Source of the DNA: Kitasatospora sp044457565
GTDB taxonomy: Bacteria > Actinomycetota > Actinomycetes > Streptomycetales > Streptomycetaceae
Length of the DNA: 64,000 nt
NCBI RefSeq assembly: GCF_044457565.1
Contig: NZ_JBITGZ010000005.1
Coordinates: 294,245-358,244 of the forward strand
Reading direction: 5' to 3'
The translations under genes and the position numbers were made by a program. Positions within the stretch are counted from its first letter, which is position 1, and every line of letters begins with the position of its first letter. The notes under the pieces were generated by a model, which worked only from the letters and a program-made list of their open reading frames with translations, was not told the origin of the DNA and searched no databases. This document shows positions 25,186 through 33,738 of the stretch, piece after piece.

Positions 25186-25566
25186 GTGAACTTCGACGAA
25201 GGCAACTCGAACGTCACCCCGCTCCCCCTTCCCGCCACCGGAGCGCACCAGCAACCCCGCCTGCGCTGGGTCAACCTGCGCGGCACGATCCCGCTTCCCA
25301 CCGCCCAGGCACTCCGCAAGATCCGCGTCCCGCTCGGCGGGTACGCCATCGGCGCCACTGGCAGCAGCACCTGGCTCTACGCCGCACACCACCTCAGCAC
25401 CCAGCAGATGTGGTTCGCCATCGCGATCAGCACCCTGGCCACCGGATGGGACGCGGTACGCCTGCACTGCGCCACCAAGATCCGCATCCACCGCGAGGCC
25501 CTCGCACACCAGCCGGCCACCACCACCCCGGCCCGCACCCTGACCGGCCACCAGCGCACCGCGTAG
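25186..25566 (+). CDS. Small unrecognised protein with possible membrane segment
   Basis: A 126-residue protein. The GTG at 25186 follows GAAGAGG with a five-base gap, whereas the longer frame to 25036 overlaps the preceding gene without a good site. The middle holds two weakly hydrophobic stretches (VPLGGYAIGATGSSTWLYAA and MWFAIAISTLATGWDAV), then a basic tail. It vaguely resembles small membrane proteins of Streptomyces conjugative elements, but I cannot name a family. It lies 85 bases after the 342-residue protein. Confidence 0.5.
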   Translation: MNFDEGNSNVTPLPLPATGAHQQPRLRWVNLRGTIPLPTAQALRKIRVPLGGYAIGATGSSTWLYAAHHLSTQQMWFAIAISTLATGWDAVRLHCATKIRIHREALAHQPATTTPARTLTGHQRTA

Positions 25567-26065
25567 ACACCAACCCCCACGCGGCCGGCGTCGACACAGC
25601 GCCGGTCCCGACCCGCGTTCACCCGCCCCGACCCCCACGGTTCCACGACGCCACAGTGGCGTCCCCAGGCAGCGTCGCCCGTGCGCTTGAGCCGCCTGGC
25701 ACCGACGGGGTACGGGCCGTCCGCCACGGCGCGGCCGAGGTCGTGGGGCTCGGAGAGCAGGGTGCACACGCGGCTCTGACGATCGGCCGGCAAGCGGCCG
25801 GCACGTGGAGCGCGCCGTACCGGGCGTAGCACTTGCGCCTGGCGAACTCCGTCTCCGTCGTCCAGGACGTCACCGTGCCGATTCCGCCCGGCGCCCACCC
25901 GGGAACGGGCCGGGTGGCTCTCCGGGGGGAGGCCGCTCTCGTCCGCCGGGTGGAGCGGGTCCACCCCGTGGCGGGATCCGCCGGGGCGGGCCCGCCGGGG
26001 AGAGTGGTGGTCAGCCGCCGGGGACAATCCCGGCATCCGCCGTACCACCGAGGAGTGAGCAGAAC
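25567..26065. other. Intergenic region
   Basis: About 500 bases in which I find no supportable gene. Several overlapping open frames on both strands are of the kind expected by chance at this GC content. GAGGAGTGAGCAGAAC at the right end is the ribosome-binding region of the secreted protein at 26066. Confidence 0.4.
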
Positions 26066-26653
26066 ATGACCCTTCGTGTGCGCCCCCGCCCCCGCCCGCG
26101 CTCGGGCCGCACCTTCGCGACCGCCGCCGTCTCGCTCGCCCTGCTCGGGGTCCTCGCCACGGCCGCACCTTCCTCGGCGGCCGCGGCGGACTCGGTGGCC
26201 GACGGCCCGGCGGCGGGCCGCGGGGTGCGGGTGTCGGGCGCCGCGGGGACGACGCTGACCCAGGACTTCGGGGAGTTCGCCGGCGACGCCGTCCGGATCG
26301 AGCTCGACGCCCGGGCGGCCGTGAACGGCTCGCCCACGGACACCCGGGGCCGGTTCCACGTCGTCCACCGCAAGCCCGACGGGCAGCTGGTGGCCGACTT
26401 CGAGGGCACCCTCGGCTGCCTGGTGGTCGGCGGGCGGGACGCGATCGCCACCGGGGTGGTCACCTCCGGGACGGTGCCGCGGTTCCCCGACCTGGAGCTG
26501 ATCGGCAGCAAGGTCGCGATCACCGTGCAGGACAACGGCCGCGCCGACCGGCTCGGCTGGGTCTGGGGCGGTTTCGGCCAGCCGGTCGCCGACTGCCAGG
26601 GCACCGTGCCCTTCATCCGGACGACCAGCGGCAACTACGCGGTACGCGGCTGA
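26066..26653 (+). CDS. Secreted protein of unknown function
   Basis: A 195-residue exported protein. A signal peptide of about 40 residues has an Arg-rich n-region (RVRPRPRPRSGR), a hydrophobic core (VSLALLGVLATAA) and an AXA-type cleavage site. The mature part is beta-rich (DFGEFAGDAVRIELDARAAV, RFHVVHRKPDGQLVADFEG, LELIGSKVAITVQDNG) with two cysteines (GCLVV, DCQG) that could form a disulfide. It resembles repetin-like secreted proteins of streptomycetes. No enzymatic motif is seen. Confidence 0.7.
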   Translation: MTLRVRPRPRPRSGRTFATAAVSLALLGVLATAAPSSAAAADSVADGPAAGRGVRVSGAAGTTLTQDFGEFAGDAVRIELDARAAVNGSPTDTRGRFHVVHRKPDGQLVADFEGTLGCLVVGGRDAIATGVVTSGTVPRFPDLELIGSKVAITVQDNGRADRLGWVWGGFGQPVADCQGTVPFIRTTSGNYAVRG

Positions 26654-26741
26654 GCACCGCAGCGGGTCCGCGAGGGAGCGCGGAGCCCCGGCATAGGATC
26701 GGCGCGGGAAGATATACCGTCGGCCCGAGCAGGGGGACGCG

Positions 26742-27545
26742 ATGAGCAGCAGCCACGGCACCGGGCCGACGGCCGCCGGAGCCCCGGGAGGCGCCGCCGC
26801 GCCGGGCGGGCTCTCCCGACTCGCGGCGGTCGGGCCGTACTTCGCCGTTGCGCAGGGTGCGCCCGGCGCCGGACCACCGACGGGCTACGGGCCGCTGCGG
26901 GAGCTGTACGCGCAGGGGCCGGGCACCCCGCTGGCCGAGCGGATCGCCGTCGTCGCGCGGAGGCTGGGGACGGCGGAGCCGCGGGTGGCCGCCTCGATCC
27001 TCCAGCTGGGCCTGGCGGCCCGGATCTGGTCCGTCGGGCTCGGCGCCGCCGTACTGACCGGCGAGGTGCCGGACCTGCACCCGGACCGGGTGCACGCCCG
27101 CCTGCCGGAGCAGGGACCGATCGACCTGTGGCTGCCGCAGCCCGCCGCCGGCACCACGGACCCGGAGCAGCCCGTCGCCGCGCTGCACCGGGCCGTCGTG
27201 GTGGAGAACCTCGTGCCGCTGACGCAGGCCGTCCGGGCCGTCGTGCCGGTGTCCGAGCGGCTGCTCCGGGGCAACGCGTCCTCCGCGCTGGCGGGTGCCC
27301 TGCGGGTGCTCCACGGCCACGCCCTGGCCGCCGGCCCCGACGGCGACCCCGACGCCGGCCGACGGGCCGGCCGCCTGGTCGAAGGGCTGCTGGCCCTCGC
27401 CCCGCTCACCGGCACCGGCGCTCTCAGCCTCGCCGGGCCGCAGGCCACCCCCGCCTTCCGGCGCACCAGTTGCTGCCTCTACTACCGCATCGGCCCCGGC
27501 GCGGGCGTCTGCGGCGACTGTGTGTTCGACACCCCGCCGCGCTGA
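26742..27545 (+). CDS. FhuF-like (2Fe-2S) protein
   Basis: A 267-residue protein whose C-terminus RTSCCLYYRIGPGAGVCGDCVF is the hallmark of FhuF-like ferric-siderophore reductases, with Cys-Cys and CxxC ligands for a 2Fe-2S cluster. The N-terminal two thirds are helical and Ala-rich, with LQLGLAARIWSVGLGAAVLTG as in the family. It probably reduces ferric siderophore or another iron chelate in the cytoplasm. GGGGGA precedes the ATG. I see no iron box just upstream, unlike the DUF2470 gene at 38641. Confidence 0.8.
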   Translation: MSSSHGTGPTAAGAPGGAAAPGGLSRLAAVGPYFAVAQGAPGAGPPTGYGPLRELYAQGPGTPLAERIAVVARRLGTAEPRVAASILQLGLAARIWSVGLGAAVLTGEVPDLHPDRVHARLPEQGPIDLWLPQPAAGTTDPEQPVAALHRAVVVENLVPLTQAVRAVVPVSERLLRGNASSALAGALRVLHGHALAAGPDGDPDAGRRAGRLVEGLLALAPLTGTGALSLAGPQATPAFRRTSCCLYYRIGPGAGVCGDCVFDTPPR

Positions 27546-27571
27546 CCCGTGACCTGGCGCCGGCCCGGCCG

Positions 27572-28516
27572 TCAGTGCGACGGCGCCTCCAGGACCAGCC
27601 GGATCTCGGTGTTGCGGTACCCCCCGCGCTCGAAGGCGGCGGACATCGGCGCGTTGTCCGTGTCGGTGGTGGCCGTGATCCGCTGCGCGCCGGCCTCGGC
27701 GTGGAAGCGGGTGATCGCGGCCAGGATCTCGTCGATGTGGCGGCGGCCGCGAAGCTCGGGCACGACCCCGAGGTAGCCGACGTTGGGGCCGTAGGGCGTG
27801 GCCGAGGGGATGGCCAGCCCGGCCAGCTGCCCGTCCACGGTGTGCACCAGCCGCCACCACTCCCGCTTACCGGGGCAGCCGAGGTAGAAGTCCATGTCGT
27901 CCCGGGCCGCGGCCTCCAGGCCCATCAAGCCGACGTTCTTGCGGGTCTCGTTGTCGAGGGTGCCCTCAGCCAGACGGCGGAACACCTCCAGGAACACCGC
28001 ATCGTCGGGCTCCGCGGTGAAGACCAGCCGGCCACCCGCCGCCGGTACCCCGGCCTCGGGCGTCCACTCGTAGCGCAGCCGCTCGATCTCCACCGTCAGC
28101 CCCGCCCGGCCGGCGGCCTCCCGCCGCCAGGCGACCGCCTCGGCCAGTTCCGGCTCCGCGCGCCAGCCGTTGGGCAGCGTCAGGTTGTACTCGGGCAGCC
28201 TGAACTCGCCGGCGGCGGCGAAGGCGGAGTGCCCGACCGCCAGCAGGTCGGCGGCCACGGCGGACCGGTCGGCCACGGCCGGGTGGATCCACAGGCAGTC
28301 GAGCGCGACCGGCTGAGCGCTGTCCGCCCGGCCCCACCACAGCGCGCGGCCGAGGACCTCGTCACCGTCCTGGGCGATCCAGGACCACTCCGGCCGGAAC
28401 TGCCCCTTGGCCTGCTCCTCGCGGTAGCGCTCGGCGGAGATCGTGGTGACGGGGTCGGCGGTCGGGCAGGCCAGCACGGACGCGAGGTCCGCCTCGGTGA
28501 TGGGACGCAGTTGCAT
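27572..28516 (-). CDS. GNAT family N-acetyltransferase
   Basis: A 314-residue protein with two GNAT-like halves. The N-terminal part begins MQLRPITEADL and has WIHPAVADRSAVAADLL. The C-terminal part carries the more canonical acetyl-CoA-binding region VGYLGVVPELRGRRHIDEILAAITR and ATTDTDNAPMSAAFERGGY. The length fits tandem GNAT proteins. The acceptor substrate is unknown. It converges on the FhuF-like gene with 26 bases between stops. Confidence 0.85.
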   Translation of the reverse strand: MQLRPITEADLASVLACPTADPVTTISAERYREEQAKGQFRPEWSWIAQDGDEVLGRALWWGRADSAQPVALDCLWIHPAVADRSAVAADLLAVGHSAFAAAGEFRLPEYNLTLPNGWRAEPELAEAVAWRREAAGRAGLTVEIERLRYEWTPEAGVPAAGGRLVFTAEPDDAVFLEVFRRLAEGTLDNETRKNVGLMGLEAAARDDMDFYLGCPGKREWWRLVHTVDGQLAGLAIPSATPYGPNVGYLGVVPELRGRRHIDEILAAITRFHAEAGAQRITATTDTDNAPMSAAFERGGYRNTEIRLVLEAPSH

Positions 28517-28792
28517 CTCTGTTCTCCGCAGGGCTCATCGTCACGGGTCGAACGCCCGGCACCAGGACGTGGCGGGCGGCACGGGCGGCACGGGGCACGG
28601 ATGCGATGGCGCGCGTCGTCGCGATTCCTTGATCGTTCCCCCCGATCCGCCCCACCCTAGCCGGGGCCGACCGAGCCACCGCCGGCGGGCGCGGCCGTAC
28701 CGGGCGGGATCAGGAGCACCCGGGCGCGCAGGCCCGCGCCTGGCCGGGACTGAGGTAGTGTTACCGGCTCAGGCAGTGCACGAGTCGAGGAG

Positions 28793-28861
28793 GTGGGACC
28801 CATTACCGCTGTAGCAGTACGGGTGCTCCCCTCCCACGGTCGTACGATCCATCCGGCATAG
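28793..28861 (+). CDS. Possible 22-codon leader peptide
   Basis: A short frame in the leader of the HemK-like methyltransferase encodes about 20 residues ending in LPSHGRTIHPA and a TAG at 28859. GAGGAGG (28787-28793) is well placed for initiation at an ATT at 28802. The nearest standard start, the GTG at 28793, overlaps that ribosome-binding site. The frame ends 41 bases before the next gene. It may be chance; I list it because of the strong GAGGAGG in an otherwise empty leader. Confidence 0.2.
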   Translation: MGPITAVAVRVLPSHGRTIHPA

Positions 28862-28902
28862 GTGGATCGCGGGAGCGCCCTCAGGCATCCCGAAAGGCTC
28901 CC

Positions 28903-29718
28903 ATGTCGGCTTCATCGCCACTTCTCCCCTTCTCCGCCATCGTCACCAGGCTTCGCGCCGCCGGCTGTGTCTTCGCCGAGGACGAGGCCGAGCTGATCCT
29001 CTCCGCCGCGCACACTCCGGACGAGCTCACCGCCATGGTGGAGCGCCGGGTGGCCGGCCTGCCGCTCGAACACGTCATCGGCTGGGCCGAGTTCTGCGGG
29101 CTGCGGATCCTCGTCGACCCCGCGGTGTTCGTGCCCCGCCGCCGGACGGAGTTCCTGGTCCGGCGGGCGGCCGCGCTCGCCCACCGGGCCCCCGACGCCC
29201 CGCAGGCGGTCGTGGTGGACCTGTGCTGCGGCTCGGGCGCGCTCGGCGCGGCCCTGGTCTCGGCCCTCGGCCGGGCCGAACTCCACGCGGCGGACATCGA
29301 CCCCGCCGCGGTGCGCTGCGCCCGGCGCAATGTCACCGCCGCCGGCGGGCGGGTGTACGAGGGCGACCTGTACGAGCCGCTGCCGGCCGCGCTGAAGGGC
29401 CGCGTCGACGTGCTGCTCGCCAACGTGCCCTACGTACCGACCTGCGAGATCGGGCTGCTGCCGGCCGAGGCCCGCGTCCACGAAGCCCGGGTGGCGCTCG
29501 ACGGCGGCTCGGACGGGCTCGACGTGCTGCGCCGGGTGACCGCCACCGCGGCGCAGTGGCTGGCTCCCGGCGGCCATCTGCTGTTCGAGACCAGCGAACG
29601 CCAGGTGCCGCAGGCCGTCGAGACGGTCACCCGGGACGGGCTCCGCGCGCGGGTCGCCGTCTGCGACGAGCTGGATGCCACCGTCGTCATCGCCGGCCGG
29701 GGCGAGCGCCGGGGCTGA
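28903..29718 (+). CDS. HemK/PrmC-like protein glutamine methyltransferase
   Basis: A 271-residue class I SAM methyltransferase of the HemK/PrmC group. VVDLCCGSGALGAALVSAL (about residues 105-123) is the SAM-binding motif I, and LAGLPLEHVIGWAEFCGL-like sequence (about 50-65) and VPRRRTEFLVRRA (about 77-89) are the usual N-terminal HemK elements. The catalytic tetrapeptide, NPPY in PrmC, reads NVPY here (LLANVPYVP, about 170-178), as in the actinobacterial paralogues annotated as putative N5-glutamine methyltransferases. A true PrmC should exist elsewhere, so the target may not be a release factor. Confidence 0.85.
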   Translation: MSASSPLLPFSAIVTRLRAAGCVFAEDEAELILSAAHTPDELTAMVERRVAGLPLEHVIGWAEFCGLRILVDPAVFVPRRRTEFLVRRAAALAHRAPDAPQAVVVDLCCGSGALGAALVSALGRAELHAADIDPAAVRCARRNVTAAGGRVYEGDLYEPLPAALKGRVDVLLANVPYVPTCEIGLLPAEARVHEARVALDGGSDGLDVLRRVTATAAQWLAPGGHLLFETSERQVPQAVETVTRDGLRARVAVCDELDATVVIAGRGERRG

Positions 29719-29849
29719 GCCCGGTCCGCCCGCCGCCCGTCCCGCCCTTCCGCACGGCGCCCGTCGTCAACCCCTGCGCTCCGCACGGCCGGCCGGACAC
29801 CCCGGGGCACGCTTGCTCGGCGTCGACCGGCCGGGCCGGCGGCACCGGT

Positions 29850-31430
29850 TCAGAGCTCGAAGATCCCGTACGAGAAGCCCTCGGTGCGCAGCAGGCCGTC
29901 GGAGTGCTCGACCCCCCGGGCCTCCAGCGGCCGGCCGGGCTTGATGTCCGGCAGCGGCAGCTCGGCCGGCTCCCGGCGCGGGTTGACCGCCACCAGGTAG
30001 CGGCCGGAGCGCCGGTGGACCAGGGGGTAGCCGGCGTGCAGCACCTCGACGCCGCCGTGCGCGCCGAGGCCGGGGTGCGCCCTGCGCAGGGCGATCAGGC
30101 GGCGGACGAGGTTGAGCAGGGAGCCGGGGTCTGAGCGCTGGGTCGCGACGTCCGGGCGGTGCGGGTCCGGGTCGAGCGGGAGGTAGCGGCGCTCGGCGGG
30201 GGCGGTGGAGAAGCCTGCGCCCGGCGTCGCGTCCCACTGCATGGGGGTGCGGGAGCCGGCCCGGTTGTAGTGCGGGCCGAGCACGCTGCCCTCGGTGTCG
30301 GGCAGGTCGGGCAGGTAGCGCATGCCGATCTCGTCGCCGTAGTAGATGGCGGGCAGGGTCGGCCAGGTGAGCTGGAAGGCGAACACGGGGGCGAGCTGCT
30401 CCCGCCCTCGCGGCCCGGTGCTGAGCCGGGAGAAGTCGTGGTTGGCGGTGGGCAGCGCGATGTGGCCCGAGCCGTCGGTGAGCGCGGCGGCGTCGCGCCA
30501 CGCGTCCAGGAAGACCTGCGGGGAGCCATTGCCCTCGGCGTCGAAGTAGCACGGGCCCTGCTGCCAGAACTCCTCCACCGTACCGGCGTTGTTGTTCAGC
30601 AGGGAGCGCAGCGGCAGGCCCCTGGTCGCGCCGCCGAACTGGAGGAAGAAGTCGGCGTGGAAGCCCGCTCCGACGGCGACCGCCGGGTCGCCCCACTCGG
30701 CGAACAGGGCCGCGCCGGGGTGGGTGCGGTCGAGCCAGTCGCGCAGCTCGTTCCAGAGTTTGGCGGTCTCGACGTACCCGGGGTCGTCCTTGACGAGCGT
30801 GGACGCCATGTCGACGCGGAAGCCCGCCAGGCCCAGCGAGAGCCAGTGCTGCATGATCTCGCGCAGTGCGGCGCGGTTGGCGCGGGGCCCCTCGGCGTCG
30901 ACCGGCTGGCGCCAGGGCTGGTCCGAACGGGCGCGGGCGTAGCCGAAGTTGAGGGCCGGCTGGCAGTCGAAGAAGTTCGGCAGGTAGTAGCCGGGCCGCC
31001 GGCCGGGCGAGGCGACGAAACCCTCGAAAGGCTCCTCGCACCAGACGTAGCGGTGGTCGGCCGGGTCGTCGGCGGAGGCCAGGAACCACGGGTGGCGGTC
31101 GGAGGTGTGCCCGGCCACCAGGTCCAGCAGGATCCGGATGCCCTTGGCGCGCGCGGCCTCGACCAGGGCGACGAGGTCCTGTGAGGTGCCGTAGCGGGGG
31201 GCGGGGGCGAGGTAGTCGCTGATGTCGTAGCCCGCGTCGCGGAACGGCGAGGCGAAGCAGGGGTTGAGCCAGACGGTGTCGACGCCGAGCCAGGCCAGGT
31301 GGTCCAGGTGGGCGGTGATCCCGTTGAAGTCGCCGATGCCGTCGCCGTCGGAGTCGGCGAAGGTCTGGGGGTAGATCTGGTAGAGGACGGCGTCGGCCAG
31401 CCAGTCGGGGCCGGGGCGGGTCGAGGTCAT
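29850..31430 (-). CDS. GH13 alpha-glucosidase-type enzyme
   Basis: A 526-residue cytoplasmic glycoside hydrolase family 13 enzyme. AVLYQIYPQTFADSDGDGIGD at the N-terminus and LLDLVAGHTSDRHPWF are the first conserved regions. GFRVDMAS carries the nucleophile Asp207, LFAEWGD the acid/base Glu245, and TANHDFSR the transition-state-stabilising Asp332. RTPMQWD is typical of oligo-1,6-glucosidase/trehalose-synthase-like members. There is no signal peptide. It should hydrolyse short alpha-glucans imported into the cell. The ATG at 31430 follows GGAGGACC. It reads in the same direction as the degraded amidohydrolase but appears unrelated. Confidence 0.9.
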   Translation of the reverse strand: MTSTRPGPDWLADAVLYQIYPQTFADSDGDGIGDFNGITAHLDHLAWLGVDTVWLNPCFASPFRDAGYDISDYLAPAPRYGTSQDLVALVEAARAKGIRILLDLVAGHTSDRHPWFLASADDPADHRYVWCEEPFEGFVASPGRRPGYYLPNFFDCQPALNFGYARARSDQPWRQPVDAEGPRANRAALREIMQHWLSLGLAGFRVDMASTLVKDDPGYVETAKLWNELRDWLDRTHPGAALFAEWGDPAVAVGAGFHADFFLQFGGATRGLPLRSLLNNNAGTVEEFWQQGPCYFDAEGNGSPQVFLDAWRDAAALTDGSGHIALPTANHDFSRLSTGPRGREQLAPVFAFQLTWPTLPAIYYGDEIGMRYLPDLPDTEGSVLGPHYNRAGSRTPMQWDATPGAGFSTAPAERRYLPLDPDPHRPDVATQRSDPGSLLNLVRRLIALRRAHPGLGAHGGVEVLHAGYPLVHRRSGRYLVAVNPRREPAELPLPDIKPGRPLEARGVEHSDGLLRTEGFSYGIFEL

Positions 31431-31534
31431 GGAAGTGGTCCTCCTGCCGGTGTCCACTGGTGTGCCGGTCCTCAGATTCTCGCCCATCCTCCGCCGTCCC
31501 GACAGGGCGCCGGGCCCGTACAGCCGCCGTGGCG

Positions 31535-31760
31535 CCCGAGCCTGCGGCCGGGGCGGCCGGCCATCCGGGCGATCGCCTCCTCCAGCGTGAGGACGCCCAA
31601 CTCCCGTCCGCAGTAGGACAGGTAGCGGGCGCAGGTGCCTCAGGCGCGGGGTGCGGGCGGGCCCCGAGCAGCAGGCCGTCGGTGACGGTGACATCCCCGC
31701 GGTAGCGCTCCGCGCCGGAGCCTCGACCACCATGGCGCCCCCGACCAGCAGGTCGGGCCT
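31535..31760 (-). pseudogene. Remnant of D-aminoacylase-type amidohydrolase
   Basis: Two fragments of one amidohydrolase lie in order on the minus strand. The N-terminal end (31648-31760) reads DLLVGGAMVV and, after a small frame change, GSGAERYRGDVTVTDGLLLG, the usual first 30 residues of N-acyl-D-amino-acid deacylases. Directly after it comes a C-terminal piece (about 31535-31635), RELGVLTLEEAIARMAGRP, which normally lies more than 300 residues later. So about 1 kb of the gene is missing while both ends remain. It begins at the stop of the deaminase/aldolase gene, as in intact versions of this operon. Confidence 0.7.
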
Positions 31761-33112
31761 CAGAAGAAGGTCCTGACCAGGTCGACGACCCTGGGGTCGG
31801 GGCTGTCGGCGTCGTCGAGGACGGGGATCATCGTCCACTTGTCGAAGGCGGTGCAGGGGTGCGAGATGCCCAGCCGCAGGACGGCGCCGACGGGGGCGTG
31901 TTCGCCGGCCCCGCGCAGGAAGGCGTGCTGGTCGTTGAGCGCACTGATGTGCGCGCCGCTGCCGGCCAGGCTCCTGGCGCCCTCGGGGGTGCGGACGAGC
32001 TGCGGCTCGGGCAGGCCGTCGTCGAAGGGCAGGTCGCGCCGGCCGGCGTCGAGCAGCGAGAGCTGCGGCTCGGGGTGCGAGACCACCCGGGCCCAGCCGT
32101 GCAGGGCCGGGCGCAGCGGGCTTGCGGTGTCCTGGTCCCCGACGCCTGCGGCGCCCGCGCCTCGGGCGAGCGGGGAGATGCCCCGGTAGAAGCCGTCGTC
32201 GTGGGCCACGTAGGCGCCGGAGCGCAGGATCACCTTGGTACCGGGCACCTCGGTGGCCAGGGGTGCCAGTTCCTCGGTGACGAGGTCGAAGTAGGCGCTG
32301 CCGCCGGCCGTGACGATCGGCTCCCCGGTGCCGTAGAGGGAGGCGGCCTCCAGCTGCTCGTGCAGGCCGGCCAGTTCGCGCAGGTAGTGGCGGACGGAGC
32401 CGAGGGCGGCGGGGGTCGCGTCGTGGGCCAGTGCGCCCTCGTAGCCGCCGACGCCGACCAGGTTGAGCCGGGTGGAGGCCAGCACCTCGAAGGCGATGGC
32501 CATGGCGGTCTGCTCGCCCCGGGCGCCGGTGCGCCCGCCCGGGCCGCCGAGTTCGATCAGCACCTCGACCTGCTGCTGCACCCCGGCCGCGCGCAGCGCC
32601 TGGTCCATCAGCTGCACGCTCTCGACGGAGTCCACCCAGCAGACGAAGGCGAAGGAGGGGTCGGCGGCGAGCTCGGCGGCGATCCAGGCCAGCCCGGCGG
32701 GGTCGAGCAGGCTGTTGGCGAGCAGGATCCGGTCGACGCCGAAGGCCCGGGCGACGCGTACCTGCGGCAGGTTGGCGAGGGTGATGCCGTGGCTGCCCGC
32801 GGCGAGCTGGGCCTGCCAGAGGGCGGGGGCCATGGTGGTCTTGCCGTGCGGGGTGAGCGCGACGCCGGCCTTGGCGCACCAGTCGGCCATGGTGCGCACG
32901 TTGTGTCCGAGCGCGCCGGCGTCCAGGGTCAGCAGCGGGGTGCCGAAGTCGGCGAGGGTCGGGCCGGTGGCCAGGTACTCGCGGACGGTCAGGCCCCAGG
33001 CAGCGGGCGGCAGCGCCTTGAACCGCCAGTCGAGCGGCTCGTCGGCCAGCGCGGCGACCTTGGCGGTGTCGATGCCGCTGCCGGTACTGCTGCTCTCGAA
33101 GCTCTGGTTCAC
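31760..33112 (-). CDS. Amino acid deaminase/aldolase (D-serine/D-threonine type)
   Basis: A 450-residue PLP enzyme of the alanine-racemase fold group that includes D-threonine aldolase and D-serine dehydratase (DSD1-like). The N-terminal barrel begins about residue 55; LTPHGKTTMAPALWQAQL (about 93-110) contains the PLP-binding Lys. VILRSGAYVAHDDGFYRG and ISHPCTAFDKWTMIPVLDD near the end hold the conserved His/Cys metal site of these enzymes. It should convert a D-amino or beta-hydroxy amino acid to ammonia and an oxo-acid, or cleave it. It is the only intact catabolic enzyme of its locus and is divergent from the IclR-regulated side. Confidence 0.87.
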   Translation of the reverse strand: MNQSFESSSTGSGIDTAKVAALADEPLDWRFKALPPAAWGLTVREYLATGPTLADFGTPLLTLDAGALGHNVRTMADWCAKAGVALTPHGKTTMAPALWQAQLAAGSHGITLANLPQVRVARAFGVDRILLANSLLDPAGLAWIAAELAADPSFAFVCWVDSVESVQLMDQALRAAGVQQQVEVLIELGGPGGRTGARGEQTAMAIAFEVLASTRLNLVGVGGYEGALAHDATPAALGSVRHYLRELAGLHEQLEAASLYGTGEPIVTAGGSAYFDLVTEELAPLATEVPGTKVILRSGAYVAHDDGFYRGISPLARGAGAAGVGDQDTASPLRPALHGWARVVSHPEPQLSLLDAGRRDLPFDDGLPEPQLVRTPEGARSLAGSGAHISALNDQHAFLRGAGEHAPVGAVLRLGISHPCTAFDKWTMIPVLDDADSPDPRVVDLVRTFF

Positions 33113-33184
33113 CGCGTGCCTCCGGTCCTGCGTGCTCGGCCGGAGCGACCCGGCCCGGGTGTCGCAACGTCAGGCCGGCCTGAT

Positions 33185-33201
33185 GTTGCACCATATGCAA
33201 C
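33185..33201. promoter_or_regulatory. Palindrome, probable IclR operator
   Basis: Perfect inverted repeat GTTGCA-CCATA-TGCAAC, midway between the divergent deaminase/aldolase and sugar-kinase starts. A second partial copy TTGCGCATGTTG follows at 33206. IclR-family regulators bind palindromes of this size, and an IclR gene lies 540 bases away, so this is its likely site. The symmetry is direct observation; the assignment is inference. Confidence 0.65.
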
Positions 33202-33289
33202 GATGGTTGCGCATGTTGTGTGACGGTTCTAGCATCGGCGCGGGACGGCGGTCAACGACGGCCGCGGGGGACGCGAGGGAGCGCAAGCG

Positions 33290-33620
33290 ATGCCCGACAC
33301 CGCGACGCCCGCCACCCCCGAAGCCATCTGCGTGGGCGAGTCGACGGCCGTCCTGCCGCCCGATCGGCCGGGGCCGCTGGACGGGGTGGACGGCTTCCGG
33401 GCGGCGGTCGGCGGCGCGCAGTCCTATGTGGCCTGCGGCCTTGCCGCGCCGGGCGGGCGCGCCGGCCGGCTGAGCCGGGTCGGCGACGACGGCTTCGGCC
33501 GACGCCTGACGGGCGAGCCGGCCGGGCGGGGCGATCACCGCCCTGCTGGACGCGGATCCGACGGAGTGGGCCGCCACGCGGGTGACGGCGGCCGGCATCA
33601 CCTCCCGGGCGCCGCCCGGC
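33290..33620 (+). pseudogene. Remnant of PfkB-type sugar kinase with internal deletion
   Basis: The frame from the ATG at 33290 gives a good PfkB/2-keto-3-deoxygluconate-kinase N-terminus: AICVGESTAVLPPDRPGPLDG, FRAAVGGAQSYVACGLA and GRLSRVGDDGFGRRLT (about 65 residues). It then breaks. From 33531, in another frame, sequence resembling the kinase C-terminus appears (AITALLDADPTEWAATRVTAAGI). The ATP-binding GAGD region and about 200 residues between are missing. A Pro/Ala-rich stretch follows up to the IclR gene. This is a non-functional, internally deleted gene. Confidence 0.65.
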
Positions 33621-33738
33621 CCCGCCCCCGCAGCGCCCGCGAAGGCGAGCGCGCCCGCGAAACCCTCCGCCCCCGCGAACGCGAGGACGACACCGCCCAC
33701 CGAGCTGCCGCACCCCGCCGCACCGCCCTGGGAGCCCG

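Noticed and set aside
25619..26065. Cys-containing minus-strand frame in the intergenic region
   Set aside because: No ribosome-binding site and no recognisable motif; chance open frames of this length are common at this GC content.
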